A stretch of 64,000 nucleotides of DNA. It comes from Capsicum annuum. Its lineage: Eukaryota; Streptophyta; Magnoliopsida; Solanales; Solanaceae. Location: positions 216,978,268 to 217,042,267 of the forward strand of contig NC_061115.1 in NCBI RefSeq assembly GCF_002878395.1, written 5' to 3'. Below the pieces are notes generated by a model. The model saw nothing but the letters and a program-made list of their open reading frames with translations. It did no database searches and was not told the origin of the DNA. Below are positions 46,130 through 55,754 of this stretch, in pieces; the stretch's first letter is position 1, and every line of letters begins with the position of its first letter. The translations under genes were made by a program, and so were the position numbers.

Positions 46130-46580
46130 ATTGTATTAATGTGAGAGATATTGTGATTTATTGTATTTTTTATGTAGTTTTAGAACATCGAAATTCATAA
46201 TCAAAAGTGCCCATATGGAACCTGATGTTCTAAAGAGGTTGCATTTAGAACTACTGAGTTAAAAATTGCTGATTACTCTCTCATTTTTCTTTTATTTGTC
46301 ACGTTTAGCTTTTCAAGAGTTAAATTGAATGAACTTTGACTAAAGATGTATTTTTTCATTGTATTGATATGTGAAAGATTGTGACGAATAGTGTTTTTTT
46401 ATATAGTTTATAGTTTTCGAATATCTAAATTCATCATTAAAAATGCCAATATGGAAACTGATGTCCTGAATGAAGCTGTTAAGATTGCTATTGCTGCATA
46501 GTCTCTCCCTCTTTGATGTTGCATTTAGTACAATTGAGTTCAAAATTGCTGATGATTCATGAAGGAATGTCGAAATTAAT

Positions 46581-46826
46581 CTCTCTGTTCACTTTTATTT
46601 GTTACATTTTGCTTTCGAGAGTCAAAATGTATGAACTTTGACCAACACTTTAAGATGTATTTTCATTATGGAAAAGATTGCAACTTATAGTATTCCTCAT
46701 ATTGTTTTCGAACATTTAAATTATGAATTTAAATATTGAATTAAATTTAACTCAATTTAGCTTCAAAGATTAGTCAAATTGACTCTCGTGAAGCGAAACG
46801 TGATAAGTAAAAGTGAACGGAGGGAG
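46581..46826. mobile_element. Stowaway-like MITE with ~45-bp terminal inverted repeats
   Basis: Starts CTCTCTGTTCACTTTTATTT and GTTACATTTTGCTTTCGAGA; ends with the inverse (GACTCTCGTGAAGCGAAACG, AAAAGTGAACGGAGGGAG). Left-end-only copies appear in the other tandem units (45217, 45471, 45784, 46268), so a MITE end was part of the duplicated unit. Confidence 0.75.
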
Positions 46827-47351
46827 TAGAAAATAAATAACTAAAATCATGAACTAACCTATTGGATTAACGAAAGGACATTGCTATTGCTGTATACTAT
46901 TTCGCTCTTTGCCATTCCATTTAGAACTATTGAGTTCAAATTTTCTGATTGTTCACGATGGATGTTCGAAGTGAAGAAAATAACTAACTGAAATCACGAA
47001 TTAATCAATTTAATTAATGAATACTTGAGTAGACTTATCTCCTGATTATTGTCTTTCTCTAAGTTATTTCTCTGATTAGAGGTGTAAGCAGTGTATTTCC
47101 CCGACAGAGGGATTCCGTCTGTTTGTAATGAAGATTCCATTTTTATAAGTAATTAATTTGTGACTATAAGATTGAATGCTCTCTATTTATTGTCTAAGTT
47201 GGTATCTTTGATTTAAGGGGAAAAAAGTGTATTTCTTGACCAAAATATGACATGTGTCTTTTTTTGATAGTCATGAAGGGTCCAGAATTTTAAGTCTCTA
47301 CGCTGATAAATTGACATGGCTATAGACAGTTCGTATCCATGTATATTTTAG

Positions 47352-47455
47352 GCATTTGAGAAGCATAATGTAGAGAAGGATGTAGCAGAACATATTAAGG
47401 ACTTCAACAAGAAGTATGACCCTGCTTAGCTTTGCATTGTTCGAAAAAAATTTCG
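47352..47455 (+). pseudogene. Dynein light chain exon (LC8/DLC type) with a nonsense codon
   Basis: After an acceptor (TATTTTAG, 47344-47351) the frame reads AFEKHNVEKDVAEHIKDFNK then KYDPA, a stop (TAG, 47427-47429), and LCIVRKKF. It ends at a GT donor (47456). Plant DLC8-type proteins have AFEKHNVEKDVAEHIKKEFD then KK.GPTWHCIVGRNFG here. The TAG replaces the invariant Trp, and His and two Gly are also lost. LC8 proteins are small dimeric hubs that bind short peptide motifs in partners. The following exon (with the YVTHET motif) was not found. The match is strong; the copy is dead. Confidence 0.85.
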
Positions 47456-48053
47456 GTATATATGCTTGCTCCTGTGATATTTCCAGCTTTTTCTTTTTCA
47501 AGTACAGAGGTGCTGCATTGATTATATCGATTAACATTTGTAACAGAAATCAAATTTCGGTCTATCTTATAAGAAGTTGATGCTTTTGAAGATAGTATGG
47601 TAAAACAGCTAAAGATTAATTGTTCTCTTATAGCGACCTATTGCAATGATATGCAAATGTGCAATAGATTTGGGACTATGCAGAATAACCTTCCATCAGG
47701 CTTTGTTTTGAATGTCGGGGCGGATTAGTACTTGTGCATGTTGAATAACTTGTCAAAAGATCTTGTTTTCGTCTATCTTTTGATCTTTGAAGGCCCAAAA
47801 GAAAAGCTTATGGTTAAAAGTTTTGTTGAGGTTTTCACTTTTCCCGGTAGAATATGTCTAGGTTCAGTAGCATAAGGTGGTTAGGTGATAACTTAATTAG
47901 AATTATGCTAGTACTGGTAACAAATTGGCATATAGCGTGGTAACACACTCTTGAACTTTTGTTTTTTTCTGCAACAAAATACCATTAATCATAAAACTTG
48001 GTGGCATCACCATTTTTTCTAACAACAAGAGATCAAATGGCAATGGTTAACAT
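47456..48053. other. Intergenic/intron-like DNA after the DLC exon
   Basis: I searched for the terminal DLC exon in all frames and did not see it. No other gene or clear repeat. Confidence 0.45.
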
Positions 48054-50990
48054 CATTCAAACGTCTATCAAAAGATAATGTATTTCTTTTTGGAATTGGA
48101 TGGCCAGCATATATGGCTTTGCCGCCCTAGTGAGGTAAAAAAACCTTTCCTATCCTCTAGGATCTTAAAGACATCGGCGGCCAATATTACTATGATTTCT
48201 ATGACATTGTCTGCCTGTTATGTGCTTGTTATCTCGACAAATATGGTAATACAAATTAAACAGTCTATTGGCCTCATCAACAATTCCTCTTGTGAATACA
48301 TGTTCAGCAGTGAAAGTCTTGTTTCAAATATTGTTGCCACGTTCCCACAAGAGCTGCCAAACTCTCAGCTTGGTGGAATGTTTACCGTTTGCCAGTTTCT
48401 GGTAGATTAGAAACTGTAGTTGGGAGATGTTCTGCTTATGTATGCACTTAATGCATTTTTAAACTTCTGATTTTATCTCAAACTTATTTCTTCACATCTC
48501 CCAAGTTAATTCACTTATTTCTATTTTGTCTGTTTTATGATCCTTTCCGGTAAATGTTATAATCTTATAGTTAAAACAAGGGGTGGCAAATTCAGCCCAA
48601 ACCCTTTTGATCCCACCAACCCTCCCAAGTTATGATTGGTTGGGCATCGATTGCCCTAATGATGGGCTAAGTTTGGGTACAACCCAACTAAACCCATCTT
48701 TTTTAATAGCCCAAAGCAGCTCAAAGTTTATACCCAAACTGACCTGTGAATAGCATCACTGCTACTTCACAAATAGTTATTCATTTGATCTCTTAATTTG
48801 TCAGATGTACTTTAGTATCAATACTTTCTTCCTTAATCATGGGAGAAGTTATTTTTCAATATCAATATTTTCTTTTTCTTTTTAATCAATAATAATGAAG
48901 TTAGAAATAAATTAGTTATCTACTTGGTGTTTTTTTCTAATTGAGATTTCCATTAGCAAAACAATAAATGTCTACGAGTTATCATTGTGGTTAGTTAGTA
49001 GAATGAATGTAAAATTACTTCATGAACCAATTATGACACATTAACAAATTTTTTTAAAATTAATGGTGCTGTACTTATGGAATTGACTCTTAATTCTTAG
49101 AATACGGACCTGTCTCACAAAATGAGATTAATGAAGTTCCTTTTCAAGTTTATTCTTAAAAAAGACAGTATAATAAATGTATGTTTGTGCCTCATGAATT
49201 TTAACTACATTTCATCGAATTTTTATGTGTATGAAAAAATGTAAAGCACGGACAAAATCATGCATAAAAACAGATAAGGAGGATGAAGTTGGGCGAGTTG
49301 GGCATTGACCCCTTTGCTTAGCCCATCTTGACCCAGCCCATCTTAGCCCAAGTAACCTTTGGGCAGGGTTGGGCAATGACCCATTTATATACTCAACCCA
49401 TATTGAACCGTCCAAATTCTGCCCAAACTGACCATTGCCACCTCTAGGTAAAACTCGTTTATACTATTCTAGGTAAATGCCTGCGTTGCCTTTTATTAAG
49501 ATGGAACTTAAGGTTGTTAGTGTAATCTTTTAGGGCATGAATGGTTTTAATAATTAGAACGTGTACAGTATTATCTAAATGCCTAATTTGTCGTATCTGA
49601 AAATCAGTGTGCTTGTGAAGAAAATCAATGTGTGATGAAGTGCGTTAGAAGTTGATCATGTCTAAATGAAATAGGTTAGATGTTGATGATGTCTAAATGA
49701 GAGCTCTCTGTTTTAGTGATCCAGTTGAGAGTAATACATCAAATCTATATACTTTTGCATTTCCTTCCATTTGAGGTATACATACCAGAGAACCAAAGTC
49801 TGAACTAACGATAGTCTCTTTATCTTTACATAGGAGTGATCCTTTATTAATTTGATAGTGTTCATTCTCTGTAAGCGCTAAGGCTTCAATTGTCAATGTA
49901 TACTTAAGCCTCTTTCGGTCATTTTAGTCAACATCTGTACTTCTCCGTTGTGTAACTTGTACTACTTGCTGAGAGCAGTATAATCTTTTTTGAAACTACT
50001 CAGAGTAGTATAATCTAATTATCACATTTTTGGATACCTATAGAAAGAAAGGGATTTCCTTGTCGGCTTGCAATGGAGATCAGACCGTTTTCTAGTACAA
50101 CTTTACCGGGTTATTTGCCCTTGGTCTCAAGCGATATCAAGGCTGGCACTTGTTGCAATAGTCAGTTCCCGGGTGACAGGAGTTTGTAAGCAGTGAGTGA
50201 CATTCAACCAAAAACTATAGGCGGTGTTTTGGAGAGCATTAAGCGGAAAAAAGCGAGAAGGGCATGAAATGAGAGTAACGCGAAGCGCAAGCTTTTTTCA
50301 ACTGAGAGCAATCTCATGCAAAAATAAAAAATATCCAATTTGCATACAAAAAACAGCTGGATCTCTTTTTTGGCTTGATGCCATTGAATAAAAATACAAT
50401 CACAACAAACAAAAAGGCAAAACAGAGAAAACAATTACAAAGTTGCTGCTCTGTCGTCAATTGCTTATTTTCTTCTGTTACTGTGTAGGTAATGCTGACT
50501 GATTATAGAGTTTGGCGAGGATGGAAAATTCTGTTCTTCATTATGCTTTTCGAATACTTGTCTGCTTTGAAAATGAAAGGTTGACTAGTTTGATGTCTAT
50601 ATATTTATGATGCATCAACGGATCATGATATTTTCGTGTTTTACCTTTTCCCATGTAGGTTCTTGTGTGACTCATGAGATGAACCACTTTGTGTACTTCT
50701 ATCTGGATTTTAAAGTTGTACTCCTATTCAAATCTGATTGAGGTCAGTACATTGATAGGGATGCGGATGACGATGACGTTACAATATTTGAAAATTCCCA
50801 GCTACAAAGATCTAGTGGAAATTTCACATACGTGTACATTTTCTCGTACCTTCTGTAAGCATTTCTTGTTCATTCTTTCCTTGCTTCTTGCTAACTCGAG
50901 TAGGTGAGGAGATATGACTTTAATGAGTGGTATGAAAGACGTTCTTAGCTTAAAAAAAGAGTGAAGTGGGATGTCTTTGTTTATAGAATT
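48054..50990. repeat. Duplicated segment, copy A
   Basis: Matches 58676-60569 in the same orientation. Shared landmarks: ATTCAAAC.TCTATCAAAAGATAATG at the start, CATCTCCCAAGTTAATTC, CTAAGCGCT.AGG.TTCAATT, and GATTGAG..TGTACATTGATAGGGATGC near the end. It carries a hAT-like insertion (48578-49446) and about 250 bp more (50180-50440) not seen in copy B. Coding potential is weak: DADDDDVTIFENSQLQRS around 50760-50815 is seen in both copies but in no long frame. The gene of origin was not recognised. Confidence 0.82.
48578..49446. mobile_element. hAT-like non-autonomous element (869 bp)
   Basis: Left end AAGGGGTGGCAAATTCAGCC, right end GACCATTGCCACCTCTA; termini are inverted repeats (GGGGTGGCAA / TTGCCACCTC). 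Subterminal GTTGGGC/GCCCAAC words are abundant. Flanked by GTTAAAAC (48570-48577) and GGTAAAAC (49447-49454), an 8-bp duplication with one mismatch, as expected of hAT. The paralogous segment near 59208-59220 has only one such site and no element. Confidence 0.82.
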
Positions 50991-51394
50991 GTTATATCTC
51001 TAGTGTTTATGTTACCCCAATAAATACTAATACAGTTTGAATATAGTTTACCCAACTGCATATTGAAATATGTGTGCAATTGATACAGTTTGAGAATAGG
51101 GTGTTCAAATGGTCATCAACTTAGTTTAGGTGGTTCGATAAAATACTCTGACAAGTTTTTTGGGGCTATTTATGTATTTGGCCTATTAATTGACTCCAAT
51201 TTCAAATAGTCAAACTAGCATTTGAACTATTGAAATGAGCTTGCTTATTGGCTCACGCTTGTTTGAATGTTACTTCATTTAAAGCTCAAAGATTAATAAT
51301 GATCTTTGACCGGTGGAATAAGTACAAGATCAATGACACAACAAAATGTGTACTTATCAAAACAGATCGCAACATCGACTCGCTCCTATTACTT
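50991..51394. other. Intergenic DNA
   Basis: No gene. Phrases such as GTGTTCAAATGGTCATCAAC suggest another interspersed repeat, unassigned. Confidence 0.35.
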
Positions 51395-52745
51395 GGAGGC
51401 TAGAAAAAAATATAAGTTGTTATTATCAAATTGTCCCTCTTTGTGATAAAATATTTAAAATAAGCCTCTTCTCCTTGAAAAAGACATAATTTATATATCC
51501 TTAAAACGCACTAAATGAGTACGAATAATAGACTTTAAACTGTGTAAATTATACGGGACGTGATAGAATTTCTAAATGCAAACTCAAAAAGTTCAAATCT
51601 TAAATGCTTATGACACTAGTATAAAAAAAGAAACAAGACACAATAGTCAAAATAAAATATTGCGAGGATAAAACTAGAAGGCTAAAAAGAACCTTAGACT
51701 AAAGCATGGTGTCAAATTCTTCGAAGAAGATGAAACCATCGAACTTGCGTAATTTTGCTTTGTCTTTGTAGTTTCTTGTTCATCCTTAAACATCTACTTG
51801 CTCCTGCACTCCATGCTACAAAATGGTCCATCACCCTTGTCCATTCAAGTATATATTGTCAGAACAAAAACCAATTCGTGATAACAATGATGATAAACTT
51901 TTAACTTAATCTGTAAGATTATAAAACTTTTGGTCCCTCAGTTATGAATACAATTTTTATACAGCATATCTAACCTTCTACTTAAATTTTATCATAACAA
52001 AAATTATACTATCGATTGTACAAGTTAAAGTGATGATGACGGAAAAGGGTAAACAAACTAATTATACGAGAAATCTCGCATGTACATGTAGATATCTTGC
52101 TCGGGTAGCAACTTTTTCTTACAAAATCGACAAAATTCAAGAAATTCACAGGTAATTTTCTTTTCGGAATAGGTTTTGACTGGGCCACTAGTTTTGCTAA
52201 CAATTTGTGACATGTTTCTTTTGGTACCACCAACACCTTCGTCGTCTTCAAGTACTACACTTAGTCCTACCTTGCTCATGGCCTTTTATATTTCTTTTGA
52301 ACTCTCTATGGCTGAAGGAGTGGAATATATACACACTCATATTATTGTTGTTTAATATGCAGGGAAGGACATAGAGTTATAAATATGATCTTATCCAAAT
52401 TCAATAGTTTTGAATCAGATTCTATTAAAAACAAAAATAATTAATTTTGAATAAAGTAAATTAAAATTGAGGCAGTCCTAAAGTTAAACTCATAAAATTT
52501 ATATCGCTAATCTGATAACTTGTAGTTAGATTTATCTTTGTTCTTATCTTTTGACTTCTACTTTGGTGTCCTCTTTTCCCGAATCTAATTTCACATGTCG
52601 TTAGGTTTTTCCTTGTTCTTATCTTGTTACCCTTGCTTTCTCTTCTTTAACTAATTACACTACTTTATAAGTAGGAGAAAGTTAGGTGGTTAATAATTAT
52701 TGTGACAATGTATTTTCGTTTAACTTTTTTAAATAATTGAGAAAT
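51395..52745. repeat. Inverted duplication, left arm (contains FLZ copy 1)
   Basis: Reverse complement of 54175-55675 with many substitutions and small indels. Landmarks: the FLZ reading frames, CAATAGTTTTGAATCAGATT (52410) versus AATCTAATTCAAAACTATTG (54485), and TTGTTATTATCAAATT (51417) versus AATTTGATAATAACAA (55633). Confidence 0.82.
52058..52279 (-). pseudogene. FCS-like zinc finger (FLZ/DUF581) gene, 5' exon only
   Basis: ATG at 52279 opens MSKVGLSVVLEDDEGVGGTK. The zinc-finger start FLEFCRFCKKKLLPEQDIYM then YMRDFSYN precedes a stop. FLZ domains have the form FL..C..C.K.L....DIYMYRG...FCS.ECR. The first Cys pair is present, but the FCS-EC half, normally next, is replaced by unrelated sequence. 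FLZ proteins are plant adaptors that bind SnRK1 kinase and other regulators. An intron after YMYR could hide the second half, but no FCS..C exon was seen. Half a finger would not bind zinc, so this is probably a truncated copy. Confidence 0.72.
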
Positions 52746-53043
52746 TTTTAAGAATCAAAGAAAGCATGTTTGAGAAGTAGTGTATATCTTTATTTTTTTC
52801 TACTTAAATAGATCATGTTTTTCTTTGCTGATATGCTTTTATTGCTAAAATAAAATTGTGAATAAATCATCCATTTAATTTCTATTTTGTTCCTACTAAA
52901 TCACTTGCATTTAAGGCCTAACCAATGTCATAAGTTTTCTATACACACTGGTATACTAATCATTCTACAAGTCGGAACTCGCGGATCTATGGGAGTAACA
53001 TCCACTTTATATCACTTTTGAATATAATAATTCATTAGTGTTA
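52746..53043. other. Spacer between the inverted arms, first part
   Basis: AT-rich; nothing recognised. Confidence 0.35.
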
Positions 53044-53305
53044 CTCTTTTCGTTCACTTTTATTTGTCCACTTTGGACTTTGCACGTCCGTTAAGAAATA
53101 TTGATTTATATGAGCATTTTACCATAATACTCATTAATTTATGTTCGAGAGTAGGTCTTGAAAAATGATTTGAAAAATAAGTAATTAATGCTAAGGCTAG
53201 AACATGAAAAAAACTAATTGTCTTTTCTTGATATGTTAAAAGTAACAATAGAAGAGTGCAAATCTGTATTTTGAATAGTGAACAAGTAAAAATGAACAAA
53301 AGGAA
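53044..53305. mobile_element. Stowaway-like MITE, 262 bp
   Basis: Left end CTCTTTTCGTTCACTTTTAT, right end GTAAAAATGAACAAAAGGAA, inverted repeats flanked by TA (53042-53043, 53306-53307). The interior GAAAAATAAGTAATTAATGC with CTTTTCTTGAT is shared with the Stowaway copies at 13276 and 43284. Confidence 0.78.
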
Positions 53306-53448
53306 TATTTTTGAACTTTTTTTTTAATAAGATTCAAATTTCAATTTTATAACAATAGTAAACTTGGAAATTACATAGTTCCTACTTGTAGATTTAGTTC
53401 CTATTTGTAGATATATTAGTATGCTAGTGTATATAAAAAACTTAGGCA

Positions 53449-53748
53449 TAATGCATAAACATGCCCTTTAACTTTACCTCGGCTGGCATCTATGCACTCC
53501 AACTTTAGATGTGCACAAATAGACACTTAAATTTGTATAAAGTTGAACAAGTAGCCATACACATCCTATGTGGCGTAGTACACATAGGACGTCATGTAGG
53601 AGGAAAATTGGCTAGGTAGGACACCATATATGGTGCCGTCTACTTGTTCAACTTTATATAGTTTAAGTGCCTACTTGTGTACACCCAAAGTTGGAGGACA
53701 CAAAAGCAAGTTGAAGCCAAGTTAAAGGGCACATTTATCTATTTTGCC
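53449..53748. mobile_element. MITE with ~125-bp terminal inverted repeats
   Basis: Left arm ATAATGCATAAACATGCCCT...TAAAGTTGAACAAGTAG is mirrored by CTACTTGTTCAACTTTATAT...AAAGGGCACATTTATCTATT. A central part holds CACATAGGACGTCATGTAGG. Nearly the whole element can fold into one hairpin. Common in Solanaceae; superfamily unassigned. Confidence 0.8.
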
Positions 53749-53845
53749 AAAAGCTTATGTAGTTAATTAGGCCTTAAAGGCAGGTGATTTAATAGGAACA
53801 TTAATAGAAAGTAAGTGGATGATTACTCACTATTTTAGTTCAGCG

Positions 53846-54075
53846 GCACCCAAGGGTATGGCCTAGTGGTTCAATGAAGTTGGATTGAGCACCATTAGGT
53901 CTCAGGTTCAATTCTTAATAGAAACAAACATTGAGTGATTTCTTTCCATCTGTTTTAGCCTTGGTGGAAAGAGTTACCTCGTACTACCTGTTGTTGCTAG
54001 GAGGTGGGCAAGTATTCCATGGAATTAGTCGAAGTGCACACAAGCTAGCCCTAACACCATGGTTATCAAAAAAGA
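53846..54075 (+). mobile_element. tRNA-derived SINE (TS/SolS type), copy 1
   Basis: Pol III box A-like TATGGCCTAGTGG (53857-53869) and box B GGTTCAATTC (53905-53914) lie about 36 bp apart, as in tRNA genes. The body contains TTAGCCTTGGTGGAAAGAGT and GGAATTAGTCGAAGTGC, followed by CACCATGGTTATCAAAAAAG. These are typical of the Solanaceae TS-type SINEs. The target-site duplication is not clear. Confidence 0.8.
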
Positions 54076-54696
54076 GTGATAAAAGCTGTAGCAGCAAACA
54101 TAAACATGATATTTAAGTAGAAAAAGATAAAGACAAACTATTTTTCAAACATGCTTTTGCTGATTTTTATAATTTTTCGGTTATTGAAAAAAAACAATGT
54201 TGCAGTAATTATTATCACCTAACTTTCCCCTAATTACAAAGAAACAAAATGAGGAAAAGAAGATGACAAAATAAGAGTAATAACAAGATAAGAACAAGGG
54301 AAAATCTAACTACTAGTGAGATTAGATTCGAAAAGAGACCGACAAAGCAAAAGTTAAAAGATAAGAACTAGGATGAATTTAACTACAAGTGAGATCAGAT
54401 TTGAGGTTTAAATTTTATTAGTTTGACTAGGACTGCTGCAATTCCTATTACTTTATTCAAAATTAATTATTTTTACTTTTAATAGAATCTAATTCAAAAC
54501 TATTGAATTCGGATAAGAATATACTTATAACTCTATCCTTTTATAGAATCCAATTCAAAACTATTGAATTCGGATAAGATCATACTTAAAACTCTATCCT
54601 TTCCTGCAAATTAAACTACACTGAAATGTGCGTATATAAATATCACTCTTTCAGGCATAGAGGATATTCTGAAAAAAAAAAAAACACATAAAAGGT

Positions 54697-54894
54697 TTGA
54701 ATAAGGCAAGTCTAAGTGTAGTACTTGAAAAAAGTATTGGTGGTACCAAAAGAAACAAGTCACAAGTCGTTAACAAAACTAGTGGCCCAATCAACCCCTA
54801 TTCCGAAATGAAAAATCCCAGTGGATTTCTTGAATATTGCTTTTTTTGCAAGAAGAAGTTGCTACCCGTGCAAGATATCTACATGTACATGTGA
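54697..54894 (+). pseudogene. FLZ gene copy 2, start codon lost and truncated
   Basis: In-frame with the other copy: NKASLSVVLEKSIGGTKRNK, then SGFLEYCFFCKKKLLPVQDI and YMYM, then TGA. Compared with copy 1 the ATG is now TTG, and the codon after YMYM is TGA where copy 1 has CGA. The first Cys pair is present, the FCS-EC part absent. Two independent lesions make it a pseudogene. The two FLZ copies diverge from each other across a 2.4-kb spacer. Confidence 0.75.
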
Positions 54895-55526
54895 GAGTTC
54901 TTCTATAATTCTTTTCTTCACTCTTTTTCTTCATTATCACTTCGACTTGCACAATCCATAGTGCAATTTTTGTTATAAATCAAATTGAAGGTTAAATATG
55001 TCAAATCAAAATTTATTCATAGCTAAGGGACCAAAAGCTTTGTAATCCTACAAATTAAATTAAAGTTTATAATGATTGTTATCATGAATTGATCTTTTTT
55101 TCCAATGATACATACTTAAATGGACAGGGATAGGCCATTTTGTAGCGTGGAGTGTAGGAGCAAGCAAATTTTTAAGGATGAAGAAGAAACTACAAAGGCA
55201 AAGCAAAATCAGACAAATTCAATAGCTTCATCTTCTTTGAAGAATTCGCGATCATGATTTAATCCGATGTCTTTTTAGTCTTCTAGTTTTATTCTCGCAA
55301 CATTTTGTTTTGATTGTTATGTCTTGTTCCTTTTTTAATACTAGTGTTACAAGCAGATTCAGGATTTGAACTTTTTGAGTTCGAATTTAGAAATTTTGTT
55401 ACCTTTCGTCTAATTTACTTAGTTTGAAGTCTGTTATTCGTAATTATTTATTGCATTTTAAGGATATTTAAAGAATCTCTTTTTCAAAGAGTAGAGGCAT
55501 TTTAAATATTTTATAACAAAAAGGCT

Positions 55527-55618
55527 TTATCTAACCTTGAGCTAGTGGTATGGACTTCGTACGCCTACCCTCCCCAGACCCCACTTTGTGGGAATATACT
55601 GGGTATGTTGTTTTTGCT
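55527..55618 (+). mobile_element. 5'-truncated SINE sharing the 5S-SINE tail
   Basis: GGTATGGACTTCGTACGCCT, CCCCAGACCCCACTTTGTGG, ATATACTGGGTATGTTG: the same tail as the 5S-headed SINE, without any 5S part. Flanking TATAACAAA and CATAATAAA form a degenerate target duplication, and the left inverted arm (about 51455) lacks the insert. Confidence 0.75.
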
Positions 55619-55754
55619 CATAATAAAGAGGAATAATTTGATAATAACAACTTTCATTTTTTTCTAGCTTCCAAGCTTTTGCATTCTTTTTTGATAAGCA
55701 CACGTTTTGCTGTGTAATTGGTCTTGTATTTATTCTAAATCTCGAAAATTGCTA

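Larger units (their letters stand above)
45098..47010 (+). pseudogene. Tandemly duplicated remains of dynein light chain exon 1 region
   Basis: Around five diverged units share AACTTTGACCAACATTTTAT, TTTTCATTGTATTAATGTGA and TTTTCGAACATCTAAATTC. Four then continue with a coding-like phrase. The best is at about 46432-46499: FIIKNANMETDVLNEAVKIA then IAA, matching the start of plant dynein light chains (pattern IIKSADM..DMQ.EAV.IAIAAFEKHN). Others are FIIKSAHMEPDVLK (about 46192) and FIIKK (about 45655); a bare ending DIAIAV is at about 46873. The first two units also share a TCCGATGATCGAAA-type block (45120, 45385, 45710). Exon 2 lies at 47352. Frames are broken, so no functional exon 1 is evident. 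A SINE and a MITE interrupt the array. Confidence 0.65.
54175..55675. repeat. Inverted duplication, right arm (contains FLZ copy 2)
   Basis: Inverse of 51395-52745. A short SINE tail (about 55527-55618) interrupts it; the left arm shows the uninterrupted site. Confidence 0.82.

Noticed and set aside
45867..46147. Cassandra TRIM (5S-containing LTR element)
   Set aside because: No LTR pair, no PBS or PPT around it; the TTG tail and 18-bp target duplication are SINE features.
48078..48410. 110-codon ORF in duplicated segment A
   Set aside because: The equivalent in copy B (58700-59000) has indels and a poly-C run that destroy the frame; no protein family recognised.
53857..53914. tRNA gene (box A and box B spacing)
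   Set aside because: No acceptor or anticodon stems; the whole unit matches a SINE and recurs at 57949.
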